Source: Streptomyces sp. TS71-3 (GTDB lineage: Bacteria; Actinomycetota; Actinomycetes; Streptomycetales; Streptomycetaceae). From it: 64,000 bases of DNA. Below, piece after piece: positions 25,324-34,352 of this stretch. How positions within the stretch are numbered: position 1 is the first letter of the stretch; each line of letters starts with the position of its first letter. Location: assembly GCF_018327685.1 (NCBI RefSeq), contig NZ_BNEL01000003.1, forward strand, positions 1,302,001-1,366,000, given 5' to 3'. The position numbers and the translations under genes are program-made. A model generated the notes under the pieces. It saw only the letters and a program-made list of their open reading frames with translations. It had not been told where the DNA came from and made no database searches.

Positions 25324-27336
25324 TTGAACGCCACCCCCGCACCCGACGCCCGTCCCGGCCCCCCTCCGGGCGCCGCCTGTGCCACCACACCGGCGCGGGG
25401 GCCCGCGCAGACCCGCGCGGTGCCACGCCAGACGACCGCCGACCCGGCCGCCGAGCGCCCGCTCGGCGGCACCGCGGACCTGCTGGAGAACGCCGATCCC
25501 GGCACCGCGGCCCAGGCGGCAGGCATCGAGAACCTGCTCCGGTGCTGGGTCCGCGAGAACGACCTGAGCGCACCCGGGCACCCCACCCTGCGCATCCCCC
25601 TCGACGCCGACGGCACCGCCCTCCTCGTCCCCGTGCACTACTGGTCGCCCACCGGGTGGCACCGCTTCGGCCTCCCCGTGCTGGAAGGCACCCCGGACGG
25701 AGCCCCGCCGCCGGACGCCCCCACCCTGGCGGCCCTCCTCGTGCGCGCCGCCGTTCGCAGCTCCACGCCCCCAGACGGACCCCTCGCCGACGGCGGAGAC
25801 CTCGTCGCGAGAGTCTCCGACTCCGTGCGCCGCACCGCCGCGTTCCTGGCCGAAGGCCGCCGCCACGCAGAGGGCGAACCCGATCTCTTCCTGGCCGCCG
25901 AGCAGTCCCTCGTGCTCGGCCACCCGCTGCATCCGACCCCCAAGAGCCGAGAGGGCCTCACCGACGACGAGGCACGGCGCTACTCACCCGAGTTGCGCGG
26001 CTCCTTCCCCGTGCACTGGCTGGCGGTCGACCGCTCCCTGCTCGCCCAGGACTCCGCGTGGACCGAGCGCGGCCGCGTGATCCCCGCCGAACGGCTCACC
26101 CAGCGGCTGGCCGGCGACGGGCTCGCGCTGCCCGCGGGCTGCGCCGCCCTGCCCCTCCACCCCTGGCAGATCCGCGACGTCCTCGACCGCCCCGCCGTCT
26201 CCGCGCTGGTCGACGCGGGCCTCCTGGTGCCCCTCGGTGCACACGGCGAGGCGTGGTTTCCCACCTCGTCCGTGCGCACCGTCTACCGGCCCGGCGCACC
26301 CGCGATGCTCAAGCTCTCCCTGGGCCTGCGCATCACCAACTCCCGCCGCGAGAACCTCCGCAAGGAACTGCTCCGGGGCGTCGAGGTCCACCGGTTGCTG
26401 CGCAGCGGGCTCGACGCGCGGTGGCAGGCGGCCCACCCCGGCTTCGGGATCGTCCGCGACCCGGCCTGGCTCGCCGTGGACGGCACGGACGGCCTCCCGC
26501 TGCCCGGCCTCGACGTGATGATCCGGCACAACCCCTTCGGACCCGGCGACGACGCCTCCTGCGTGGCGGGGCTCGTCTCCCCGCGCCCCGCGCCCGCATC
26601 CAGTGCCGGCTGCCGCGCCGCGCACGCCGGCGTGCCGCGGCAGGCCGGGTCCGGTGCCCCCGGCGCGTACGCCGGCCAGGAGCACGGGAACGCCTCGGCC
26701 ACGGCGATGAGATCCCGGCTCGCCGAGATCGTCACCCGGCTCGCCCACCACACCGGCAGGCCCCGGCACGCCGTCGCCACCGAGTGGTTCCTGCGCTACC
26801 TGGAGCAGGTGGTGCGCCCGGTGCTCTGGCTGGACAGCGAGGCCGGCATCGCCCTGGAGGCACACCAGCAGAACACGCTGGTCCTGCTCGACCCGGACGG
26901 CTGGCCCATCGGCGGCCGCTACCGCGACAACCAGGGCTACTACTTCCGCGCCTCGCGCCGCGCCGAACTCGACCGGCGTCTGCCCGGGATCGGCACGCGG
27001 AGCGACACGTTCGTCTCCGACGACGTCACGGACGAGCGCTTCGCCTACTACCTCGGCATCAACAACGTCCTCGGCCTGATCGGAGCCTTCGGCTCCCAGC
27101 GGCTCGCCGACGAGACGGTGCTGCTGGCGGCCTTCCGCCGCTTCCTGCAACAGGCCGCGTCGGGACCCGGAAAGCTGCGCAGCCCGCTGCCCGGCCGCCT
27201 GCTCGACTCGCCGGTGCTGCGCTGCAAGGCCAACCTGCTGACCCGGCTGCACGGGCTCGACGAACTCGTCGGCCCCGTCGACACCCAGTCCGTCTACGCC
27301 ACCCTGTCCAACCCCCTGCACGCCAGCGGGGCATGA
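25324..27336 (+). CDS. IucA/IucC family siderophore synthetase 1
   Basis: 670 residues, starting at a TTG (25324) with GAGGAAG at 25312-25318. It is an NRPS-independent siderophore (NIS) synthetase that adenylates a carboxylate (citrate or succinate type) and couples it to an amine. Family landmarks are GHPLHPTPKSREGL, ALPLHPWQ, SSVRTVYRP, KLSLGLRITNSRREN and, in the C-terminal FhuF-like part, EAHQQNTLV and YRDNQGYY. The first 45 residues and a segment near 415-460 (after SCVAGLVSPRP) are low-complexity inserts. The HPTPKSREG motif resembles IucA-like enzymes more than DesD. Confidence 0.88.
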   Translation: MNATPAPDARPGPPPGAACATTPARGPAQTRAVPRQTTADPAAERPLGGTADLLENADPGTAAQAAGIENLLRCWVRENDLSAPGHPTLRIPLDADGTALLVPVHYWSPTGWHRFGLPVLEGTPDGAPPPDAPTLAALLVRAAVRSSTPPDGPLADGGDLVARVSDSVRRTAAFLAEGRRHAEGEPDLFLAAEQSLVLGHPLHPTPKSREGLTDDEARRYSPELRGSFPVHWLAVDRSLLAQDSAWTERGRVIPAERLTQRLAGDGLALPAGCAALPLHPWQIRDVLDRPAVSALVDAGLLVPLGAHGEAWFPTSSVRTVYRPGAPAMLKLSLGLRITNSRRENLRKELLRGVEVHRLLRSGLDARWQAAHPGFGIVRDPAWLAVDGTDGLPLPGLDVMIRHNPFGPGDDASCVAGLVSPRPAPASSAGCRAAHAGVPRQAGSGAPGAYAGQEHGNASATAMRSRLAEIVTRLAHHTGRPRHAVATEWFLRYLEQVVRPVLWLDSEAGIALEAHQQNTLVLLDPDGWPIGGRYRDNQGYYFRASRRAELDRRLPGIGTRSDTFVSDDVTDERFAYYLGINNVLGLIGAFGSQRLADETVLLAAFRRFLQQAASGPGKLRSPLPGRLLDSPVLRCKANLLTRLHGLDELVGPVDTQSVYATLSNPLHASGA

Positions 27337-27365
27337 CCCTTCCCCCACCCGAGAGGAGCGTCGCC

Positions 27366-28184
27366 GTGGCTGTCCACCGGTCCCCGAACACCGGCACCGA
27401 GGACGGCACACCGCCGCCCGGCGGCGGCACCGGCGATACCGGCACCCGCGTCCACGTGAGCCCCGGGGGCGGAGGCCCGGCAACCGCCGACGCCGGCGAC
27501 GGCGACACCCTCGGTCTCCCCCTGCCGGAACAACCCTCCGCCACCCCTGCCGGGGCCGGCCTGGCCGAGGCGTCGGCCGGCCCTCCGGCGGGCAGCGGCG
27601 ACCTCCTCGACGGCATCTCCGGCTGGGCACCCGCCGACACCCCCGCGGGGGTCTTCCGGCTGCTGCCCGTGCGCCTCGGCCGCGATCTGCCGCTGATCTG
27701 CCGCTGGATGAACGACCCGGCCGTCGCCGCCTTCTGGGAGCTGTCGGGCTCCCCGTCCGTCACCGAGCACCATCTGCGGCCTCAACTGGAAGGCGACGGC
27801 CGCAGCGTTCCCTGCCTCGGCGTGCTCGACGGCACCCCCATGAGCTACTGGGAGGTCTACCGGGCCGACCTCGACCCCCTGGCCCGCCACTACCCGGCCC
27901 GGCCCGGCGACACCGGGATCCACCTGCTCATCGGCGGTGCCGCCGACCGGGCCCGCGGTCTCGGCAGCCTGCTGCTCGGTGCGGTCACCGACCTCGTGCT
28001 CGACCACCGTCCCGCCTGCCCGCGGGTCGTCGCCGAGCCGGACCTGCGCAACACCCCGTCCGTATCCGCCTTCCTGAGCGCAGGGTTCCGGTTCTCCGCG
28101 GAGATCGAACTCCCGGGCAAACGCGCCGCGCTCATGGTCCACGACCGGGCCCTGCGCCCTGTGCTCCGGCCCGGTCACCGCTAG
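27366..28184 (+). CDS. Siderophore-type GNAT N-acetyltransferase
   Basis: 272 residues from GTG 27366, which has AGGAG 7 nt upstream; an ATG at 27333 overlapping the previous stop is less likely. The first 90 residues are Gly/Pro/Thr-rich and probably disordered. The GNAT domain (about 92-265) has the signature of IucB/RhbD/MbtK enzymes: LPLICRWMNDPAVAAFW, MSYWEVYRADLDPLARHY, the acetyl-CoA loop around RARGLGSLLLGAV, and VVAEPDLRNTPSVSAFLSAGF. Relatives acylate hydroxylamines or amines in hydroxamate siderophores. Here it should modify a diaminobutyrate-derived precursor, but no hydroxylase is encoded nearby. Confidence 0.85.
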   Translation: MAVHRSPNTGTEDGTPPPGGGTGDTGTRVHVSPGGGGPATADAGDGDTLGLPLPEQPSATPAGAGLAEASAGPPAGSGDLLDGISGWAPADTPAGVFRLLPVRLGRDLPLICRWMNDPAVAAFWELSGSPSVTEHHLRPQLEGDGRSVPCLGVLDGTPMSYWEVYRADLDPLARHYPARPGDTGIHLLIGGAADRARGLGSLLLGAVTDLVLDHRPACPRVVAEPDLRNTPSVSAFLSAGFRFSAEIELPGKRAALMVHDRALRPVLRPGHR

Positions 28185-28226
28185 TTCCACGCCCACATCG
28201 ATCCGGTTCCCTCGTGAGGAGTCCCC

Positions 28227-30617
28227 GTGCCGAATCCATCCGCCACCCCGCAGCCCGGCCCCGCAGCGGAGCTGTCCGACGCGCCCTGTCCGCCCCGCCC
28301 TTCGTGCCGGAAGGAGGACGCATGGAGCAGGGCCGGCGGCCGCCTGCTCGCCAAGATGCTGGCCGAGTTCGCCTACGAGGAGATCATCCTGCCCACACCC
28401 GGGGAACCGGACGGCACACCGGCCGAGGAGACACGGGAGGCAGAGGAGACACGGGAGGCAGAGGAGACAAGTGGGGGAGTGTCACCGGCCGAAGCCACAC
28501 GGGACTCGGTGACATCAGCCGAAACGTCACCGCCCGACGTGGCACCGGGCGAAACGCCACTTCTGGAGGCGGTACGGGGCGATACGGCGTTGCTGGAGGT
28601 GGCTCCGGACGATACGGCGTTGCTGGAGGTGGCTCCGGACGATACGGCACTGCTGGAGCTGACACCGGGCGAAACGCCACTGCTGGAGGTGGCACCGGGC
28701 GATACGGCACTGCTGGAGGTGACAGCGGGCGACACGGCACTGCTCGCAACAGCACCGCTCGAAACGGCGCCCGGCCACGCGGCACCCTCCGGTGCGTCAA
28801 CACCCCAAACGGCACCGGCGGGCGCGGAGCACCGGGCAGGCAGGGCGCCCGATCCGGCCGGGTCCCCCGAGACCATCGAACCGCCCACCCCCGCCGTCCG
28901 GCCGGCCCCGCACCCTCCGGCAGACGCACGGCCCGAGCCGACGATCCCGTCCGGCGAGGGCCGTTCCTTTTGCGTAGGTCTCGACGACGGCGCCCGAATC
29001 GGGTTCCGGGCCCGGCGCGGCGCGTACGGCGGCTGGCGAGTGGACCCGGGGAGCGTCACGCTGACCGAGCCCGAGAGGGAGGCGAAACCGTTCGCCGACC
29101 CGCTCTCCTTCCTCGTCAGGGCCCGCCGGACACTCGGCGTGGACGGCATCACCCTCGGCCACGTCATCCGCGAGCTCAGCCACACCCTCGCCGCCGACGT
29201 CCGGCTCGACCGGACCGCGGTCTCCGCCGCCGACCTCGCCGACCTCGGCTACGCCGAGCTGGAGGGCCACCAGACCGGGCACCCCTGGCTGGTCCTCAAC
29301 AAGGGCCGGCTCGGCTTCTCGGCCAACGACACCGCGCACTGGGCGCCCGAGAGCCGCAGGCCCACCGCCCTGCCCTGGATCGCTGTGCACACGTCCCTGG
29401 CCACCTACCGCGGCGTCTCCGGCCTCGACACCGCCGACCGGCTCTACGCCCAGGAACTTGCCGGGACCGTCCGCGAGACCTTCGCCGACGTCCTCCGCGC
29501 GCGCGGGCTGGAGCCGCGGGAGTACCTGTACCTTCCCGTCCACCCCTGGCAGTGGGACGAGGTCGTCCTGCCGCTGTTCGGGTCCTCGGTGGCCACCGGC
29601 AAGATCGTTCCGCTGCCGACGGACGGAGATCTGCGGCTTCCCCAGCAGTCCATCCGGACGTTCTGCAACGTCACCCGCCCGGCCCGGCACACCGTGAAGC
29701 TGCCGCTGTCCATCCTGAACACCCTGGTCTGGCGGGGGCTGCCGACGGAACGCACCCTCGCCGCCCCTTCCGTCACCGCCTGGATGCAAGGGCTGCGCGA
29801 CGCCGACCCGTTCCTCAAGGACGAGTGCGGCGTGATCCTGCTGGGGGAGGTCGCCTCGGTGACCGTCCAGCACCCCGTCTACGACGCGCTGCCCGAGGCG
29901 CCGTACCAGTACAAGGAACTGCTCGGCGCGATCTGGCGGGAGCCCCTGCCGCCGCAGCTGGCCGTGGGGGAACGGGCCAGGACGCTGGCGGCGCTGCTGC
30001 ACACCGACCAGGACGGCCGCGCGGTCACCGCGGAACTCGTCGCGCGCTCCGGGCTGCCTCCCCGTGTCTGGTTGCGGCACCTCTTCGCCGCGCTGCTGCC
30101 CCCGCTGCTGCGCTACCTGTACCACTACGGCGTCGTCTTCTCGCCGCACGGCGAGAACGCCATCGTCGTCTTCGACGAGCAGGACGTGCCGGTGCGGCTC
30201 GCGGTCAAGGACTTCGTGGACGACGTCAACGTCAGCGCCAAGCCGCTGCCCGAGCACGACCTCATGCCCGGCGACGTGCGCTCGGTACTGCTGACCGAGC
30301 CTCCGGCGTTCCTCACGCAGTTCATCCATTCGGGTCTTTTCGTGGGCGTCTTCCGTTACCTGGCTCCCCTCTGCGAAGAGCAACTCGGCGTCCCCGAGGC
30401 CGAGTTCTGGTCGCTGGTGCGGGCGGAGATCGTGCGGCACCAGGAGCGCTTTCCTCGCCTGAAGGACCGTTACGCCGTGTTTGACCTGCTTACTCCGCGT
30501 ATCGAGCGGCTCTGCCTGAACCGGAACCGGTTGCATCTGGACGGCTACCGGGACCGCGCCCAGCGGCCGCACGCCGCCGTGCACGGGACTGTCGCCAATC
30601 CGCTGTATCTTCCTTGA
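28227..30617 (+). CDS. IucA/IucC family siderophore synthetase 2, with repeat insertion
   Basis: 796 residues with a GTG start and GAGGAG 5 nt upstream. The catalytic region resembles DesD/IucC-type NIS synthetases: LAKMLAEFAYEEI, then GHPWLVLNKGRLGFSAND, YLPVHPWQWDE, QQSIRTFCNVT, KLPLSILNT and, C-terminally, VFSPHGENAIVVF and KDFVDDVNV. DesD-like proteins are about 600 residues; the excess is a roughly 190-residue insertion (58-246) between the first helix and the strand starting SFCVGLDDG. The insertion contains hexapeptide repeats (EETREA) and eight decapeptide repeats. The reading frame is maintained throughout and all core motifs are present, so the enzyme may be active. It ends the siderophore operon. 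Confidence 0.88.
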   Translation: MPNPSATPQPGPAAELSDAPCPPRPSCRKEDAWSRAGGRLLAKMLAEFAYEEIILPTPGEPDGTPAEETREAEETREAEETSGGVSPAEATRDSVTSAETSPPDVAPGETPLLEAVRGDTALLEVAPDDTALLEVAPDDTALLELTPGETPLLEVAPGDTALLEVTAGDTALLATAPLETAPGHAAPSGASTPQTAPAGAEHRAGRAPDPAGSPETIEPPTPAVRPAPHPPADARPEPTIPSGEGRSFCVGLDDGARIGFRARRGAYGGWRVDPGSVTLTEPEREAKPFADPLSFLVRARRTLGVDGITLGHVIRELSHTLAADVRLDRTAVSAADLADLGYAELEGHQTGHPWLVLNKGRLGFSANDTAHWAPESRRPTALPWIAVHTSLATYRGVSGLDTADRLYAQELAGTVRETFADVLRARGLEPREYLYLPVHPWQWDEVVLPLFGSSVATGKIVPLPTDGDLRLPQQSIRTFCNVTRPARHTVKLPLSILNTLVWRGLPTERTLAAPSVTAWMQGLRDADPFLKDECGVILLGEVASVTVQHPVYDALPEAPYQYKELLGAIWREPLPPQLAVGERARTLAALLHTDQDGRAVTAELVARSGLPPRVWLRHLFAALLPPLLRYLYHYGVVFSPHGENAIVVFDEQDVPVRLAVKDFVDDVNVSAKPLPEHDLMPGDVRSVLLTEPPAFLTQFIHSGLFVGVFRYLAPLCEEQLGVPEAEFWSLVRAEIVRHQERFPRLKDRYAVFDLLTPRIERLCLNRNRLHLDGYRDRAQRPHAAVHGTVANPLYLP
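28425..28460. repeat. 18-bp tandem repeat coding EETREA
   Basis: Two perfect 18-bp copies (28425-28442, 28443-28460) followed by a partial third encode EETREA twice and then EETSGG, inside the insertion of siderophore synthetase 2. Confidence 0.85.
28539..28778. repeat. 30-bp coding minisatellite (eight units) in siderophore synthetase 2
   Basis: Units start at 28539 and recur every 30 bp to 28778. They encode a decapeptide of consensus VAPGDTALLE; units 3 and 4 have identical peptides and differ by one base (GCG versus GCA). Units 1-7 are complete and unit 8 is degenerate (TAPLETAPGH). The repeats keep the frame and avoid stops. They fall inside the insertion that interrupts the synthetase N-terminal domain. 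Confidence 0.95.
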
Positions 30618-30657
30618 CCCGGGTGTTGTCGGTGGCGCCGCGTAATGTTGTCGGCCT

Positions 30658-32661
30658 ATGACGAAGCCCTCACTCTCCGAGCTCCTGCATGCCGCCGTCA
30701 CCGCCGTCGGCGGCACGGAGCGCCCTGGCCAGGCGGCCATGGCAGAAGCCGTCGCCGAAGCCTTCGCCGACGGCTCCCACCTGCTCGTACAGGCCGGTAC
30801 CGGCACCGGCAAGTCGCTGGGGTATCTGGTGCCGGCCCTTGCCCATGGGGAGCGGGTGGTGGTGGCGACGGCGACGCTGGCCCTGCAGCGCCAGCTCGTC
30901 GAGCGTGATCTGCCGCGCACGGTCGAGGCGCTCCATCCGCTGCTGCGCCGCCGCCCCGAGTTCGCGATGCTCAAGGGCCGGTCGAACTACCTCTGCCTGC
31001 ACCGGCTGCACGAGGGCATGCCGCAGGACGAGGAGGAGGGCCTCTTCGACCAGTTCGAGGCCGCCGCGCCCACCAGCAGGCTGGGCCAGGACCTGCTGCG
31101 GCTGCGCGACTGGTCGGACGACACGGAGTCGGGCGACCGCGATGATCTGAGCCCCGGCGTCTCCGACCGCGCCTGGGCGCAGGTGTCGGTCTCGTCCCGG
31201 GAGTGCGTGGGCGCGTCCAGGTGCGCGTACGGCCAGGAGTGCTTCGCGGAGCTCGCGCGGGAGCGCGCGAAGCTGTCCGAGGTGGTCGTCACGAATCACG
31301 CGCTGCTCGCGATCGACGCCCTGGAGGGCGCCCGGGTGCTGCCGGAGCACGAGCTGCTGGTCGTGGACGAGGCGCATGAGCTGGTGTCCAGGGTGACGGG
31401 GGTGGCCACCGGCGAGCTCACGCCCGGGCAGGTCAATCGGGCGGTGCGGCGGGCGGCGAAGCTGGTCGACGAGAAGACGGCCGATCAGCTCCAGACGGCG
31501 GCGGAGGGCTTCGAGCGGCTGATGGAGCTGGCGCTGCCGGGCCGCCTGGAGGAGATCCCCGAGGATCTGGGCTATGCGCTGATGGCGCTGCGGGACGCGG
31601 CGCGGAATGTCATCGGCCGGCTGGGGGCCACCCGTGACGCCTCGGTGCAGGACGAGGACGCGGTGCGCAAGCAGGCCCTCGCGTCCGTGGAGACGGTCCA
31701 TGATGTGGCCGAGCGCGTGACGGGCGGCTCGGAGTACGACGTCGTGTGGTACGAGCGGCATGACCGGTTCGGCGCGTCGTTGCGGGTGGCGCCGATGTCG
31801 GTGTCGGGCCTGCTGAGGGAGAAGCTGTTCGCGGACCGTTCCGTGGTCCTGACGTCGGCGACGCTCAAGCTGGGCGGCGACTTCAACGGCATCGGGGCGT
31901 CGATGGGTCTCGCCCCGGAGGGGCTGGCGGGCACGGCGGACGCCGAGGTGGAGGACCTGCCGGTCTGGAAGGGCGTCGATGTCGGCTCGCCGTTCGAGTA
32001 CCGCAAGCAGGGCATTCTCTACGTGGCCCGCCATCTGTCGCGGCCGGCCAGGGACGGCGACCGGGGCGACATGCTCGATGAGCTGGCCGAGCTGATCCAG
32101 GCGGCGGGCGGGCGGACGCTGGGCCTGTTCTCGTCGATGCGGGGCGCGCAGTCGGCCGCGGAGGCGCTCCGGACGCGGATTCCGGATTTCCCGATCCTGT
32201 TGCAGGGCGAGGAGACGCTGGGGGAGCTGATCAAGGGCTTCGCGGGCGACCCGGAGACCTGCTTGTTCGGCACGCTCTCGCTCTGGCAGGGGGTGGACGT
32301 GCCCGGTTCCGGGTGCCAGCTGGTGGTGATGGACAAGATTCCGTTCCCCCGCCCGGACGATCCGCTGATGAGCGCCCGCCAGAAGGCCGTGGAGGACGCC
32401 GGCGGCAATGGCTTCATGGCGGTGGCCGCCAGGCACGCGGCACTGCTGATGGCGCAGGGCGCGGGTCGGCTGGTGCGTGCGTCGGGGGACCGCGGGGTGG
32501 TGGCGGTGCTGGACCCGCGCCTGGAGACCGCCCGTTACGGCAGCTACCTGCGGGCTTCACTGCCGGATTTCTGGTACACGACGGACCGCAACCAGGCCAG
32601 GCGCTCCCTGGCGGCGATCGACGCGTCGGCGCGGCAGCAGGAGGAGGCGGCGAAGGCGTAG
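30658..32661 (+). CDS. DinG/XPD-like ATP-dependent DNA helicase
   Basis: 667-residue superfamily 2 helicase. Motif I is QAGTGTGKSLGYLVP and motif II is VVDEAHEL. The Fe-S domain is supported by four cysteines in NYLC and ECVGASRCAYGQEC. The C-terminal motif VI includes AAGRLVR-like AQGAGRLVRASGDRG. It unwinds 5'-3' and would act in repair of forked or R-loop structures. The ATG lies 40 bp after the siderophore operon; TAATGT 9 nt before the start suggests its own, nearly leaderless promoter. It converges on lexA. Confidence 0.92.
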   Translation: MTKPSLSELLHAAVTAVGGTERPGQAAMAEAVAEAFADGSHLLVQAGTGTGKSLGYLVPALAHGERVVVATATLALQRQLVERDLPRTVEALHPLLRRRPEFAMLKGRSNYLCLHRLHEGMPQDEEEGLFDQFEAAAPTSRLGQDLLRLRDWSDDTESGDRDDLSPGVSDRAWAQVSVSSRECVGASRCAYGQECFAELARERAKLSEVVVTNHALLAIDALEGARVLPEHELLVVDEAHELVSRVTGVATGELTPGQVNRAVRRAAKLVDEKTADQLQTAAEGFERLMELALPGRLEEIPEDLGYALMALRDAARNVIGRLGATRDASVQDEDAVRKQALASVETVHDVAERVTGGSEYDVVWYERHDRFGASLRVAPMSVSGLLREKLFADRSVVLTSATLKLGGDFNGIGASMGLAPEGLAGTADAEVEDLPVWKGVDVGSPFEYRKQGILYVARHLSRPARDGDRGDMLDELAELIQAAGGRTLGLFSSMRGAQSAAEALRTRIPDFPILLQGEETLGELIKGFAGDPETCLFGTLSLWQGVDVPGSGCQLVVMDKIPFPRPDDPLMSARQKAVEDAGGNGFMAVAARHAALLMAQGAGRLVRASGDRGVVAVLDPRLETARYGSYLRASLPDFWYTTDRNQARRSLAAIDASARQQEEAAKA

Positions 32662-32690
32662 TCGGGGGCCGCGAAGCGTCCCTGAGAGAA

Positions 32691-32709
32691 GCGCCCCTGA
32701 AAGGGGCGC
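32691..32709 (+). terminator. Hairpin after helicase gene, joined to a repeat fragment
   Basis: GCGCCCC / GGGGCGC with a 5-nt loop, about 30 bp after the stop codon. The right arm continues into the GGGGCGCGGGGAACTG element also seen after hflX. Confidence 0.7.
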
Positions 32710-32798
32710 GGGGAACTGCTGGCGGCACACGCGCATCCCCGTCGGTCCCCGCCGGGGAAACACGGGCCCCTGCCGGACAGGCCCCGCCGGACAAACCA

Positions 32799-32834
32799 CA
32801 GGCCCCGGAACCGGCGCAGAGGTCCCGGGGCCTG
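32799..32834 (-). terminator. lexA terminator
   Basis: A 10-bp stem CAGGCCCCGG / CCGGGGCCTG with a 16-nt loop lies 12 bp downstream of the lexA stop. It would stop transcription coming from lexA and possibly from the convergent helicase. Confidence 0.65.
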
Positions 32835-32845
32835 GTTGCGGGGTG

Positions 32846-33631
32846 TCACACGCGGCGGAGCACCGCGACCACCTTGCCGAGGATGGTCGCTTCATCGCCA
32901 GGGATCGGCTGGTAGGCGGAGTTGTGAGGCAGCAGCCACACATGCCCGTCCTCCCGCTTGAACCGCTTGACGGTGGCCTCACCGTCGAGCATCGCGGCGA
33001 CGATGTCGCCGTTCTCGGCGACGGGCTGGCGGCGGACCGTGACCCAGTCCCCGTCGCAGATGGCCGCTTCGATCATGGAGTCGCCGACGACCTTCAGGAC
33101 GAACAGCTCGCCGTCGCCGACGAGCTGCCGTGGCAGGGGGAACACGTCCTCGACCGATTCCTCGGCGAGGATGGGCCCGCCGGCGGCGATGCGGCCGACG
33201 AGGGGGACGTAGGACGCGGCGGGCTTGCCCGCGGTGTCGGTGGGCTGCACGGCGGGCTGGTCGGAGCCGCGGACCTCGTAGGCGCGCGGGCGGTGCGGGT
33301 CGCGCCGCAGGAAGCCCTTGCGCTCCAGGGCCATCAGCTGGTGGGCCACGGAGGAGGTGCTGGACAGGCCGACGGCCTGGCCGATCTCACGCATGGACGG
33401 GGGGTAGCCACGCCGCTGGACGGAGTCCCTGATCACTTCGATGACCCGACGCTGCCGGTCGGTGAGGCCGGAGCTGTCGGCCCTGATTCCTGGGGGTCGA
33501 CCCGGCAGGGAGCGAGCTGGTCGTGGCCCCTCCTGGCTCGTGGCTGCGTCACTCATGGCGTGCACCGGGTCGAGTCGGTCCTGGGAGCGGTCCTGAGCAG
33601 TGATGACGGCACTGTCTGCGGTGGTGGTCAC
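32846..33631 (-). CDS. lexA: SOS repressor LexA
   Basis: 261 residues started at GTG 33629-33631, which has GAGAGGGG upstream; the first 60 residues are a variable extension. The winged helix is [36 protein letters not shown]. The self-cleavage site Ala-Gly is in GRIAAGGP. The catalytic Ser is in [11 protein letters not shown] and the Lys in ATVKRFKRE. It represses DNA-damage genes and is inactivated by RecA-stimulated autocleavage. It is divergent from nrdR, with a candidate LexA box 67 bp upstream. Confidence 0.97.
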   Translation of the reverse strand: MTTTADSAVITAQDRSQDRLDPVHAMSDAATSQEGPRPARSLPGRPPGIRADSSGLTDRQRRVIEVIRDSVQRRGYPPSMREIGQAVGLSSTSSVAHQLMALERKGFLRRDPHRPRAYEVRGSDQPAVQPTDTAGKPAASYVPLVGRIAAGGPILAEESVEDVFPLPRQLVGDGELFVLKVVGDSMIEAAICDGDWVTVRRQPVAENGDIVAAMLDGEATVKRFKREDGHVWLLPHNSAYQPIPGDEATILGKVVAVLRRV

Positions 33632-33697
33632 GTTCGTGGGCCCCTCTCGAATGTTCTCCCTGGCTGGACAACGGTAGTTGGTTTCGAAAGGTTGCGC

Positions 33698-33711
33698 CAA
33701 ACACACGTTCG
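33698..33711. promoter_or_regulatory. Imperfect LexA (SOS) box upstream of lexA
   Basis: On the lexA strand the sequence reads CGAACGTGTGTTTG, matching the actinobacterial CGAAC-N4-GTTCG palindrome except at one half-site base. It would serve autoregulation of lexA. Confidence 0.6.
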
Positions 33712-34352
33712 AGTGAAAAATCCTGGATCACTGTACGCAACTCGATGTTCGGGTGTATGGATCTCCTCGGGCGGGGTCGGGCGAATCCGCCGATTGCGGT
33801 AATCTTCACCGCCGGAATCGCGGTGACCGCCTGTCCGAGGCGCTGTGTGCGCGTGCCGTGCCCGGTGGGTGATCCTCAGTCTGCCATCCCGGGTGGCGGC
33901 CGCACGGTACCGGGGCCGCCCTCGTGGCGGGCCGGGCGCGTGGGAGCCTGTCCGGGGCGACCGGCCGGCGTGCGTTCGATGGTGCCACCCGGCCTTCCCG
34001 GCCCTTGTTCGGATGCCGGAGCCCGTTGTCCCCGTGGCTGGCCGGAACTGCTCCCTCGTGGAGCCGCGGAGATGCCACGGCGATGACGCTGCGTGCCCGC
34101 CGGGTTCCGGATCCGAAGCCGTGAGGCGGGAATCCGGACCGCACCAGGTGTCCCACCTGCCCCATCGCGGACCGCTCGGTGCGTCGCGGGTGCGGCTCGG
34201 CGCGTCGTCGCCGGGGTGTCGGCGTGCCCTCGCGGACCCGCCGATCGCGCACGCCCCGCGGTCGTCCGCGCACCCTCCGCAGCCGTCCTGAGGGGCCCGT
34301 GGACCGCGACACGCGGCGTGACATGCGGTGGCGTGGAATTTGCAGCGCGACC
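33712..34352. other. lexA-nrdR intergenic region, no gene recognised
   Basis: About 640 bp between the LexA box and the NrdR boxes. Many overlapping open frames exist on both strands, none with a start signal or conserved motif. I see no riboswitch or small gene here. Confidence 0.45.

Noticed and set aside
27333..27365. ATG at 27333 overlapping the synthetase 1 stop as start of the GNAT gene
   Set aside because: The GTG at 27366 has AGGAG correctly spaced, whereas the earlier ATG has no ribosome site; the extra 11 residues show no conservation signal.
24870..28184. 1104-codon open frame through the siderophore genes
   Set aside because: Only the last part (from 27366) is a real gene, the GNAT; the rest is a shadow frame of the aminotransferase and synthetase 1.
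28527..28778. Reverse-strand Cys/Arg repeat frame opposite the minisatellite
   Set aside because: It is the complement of the coding repeats, with no start signal; the forward frame carries the synthetase.
33806..34324. Frames in the lexA-nrdR gap on both strands
   Set aside because: Arg/Pro-rich with no start signals; they span the regulatory region and conflict with one another.
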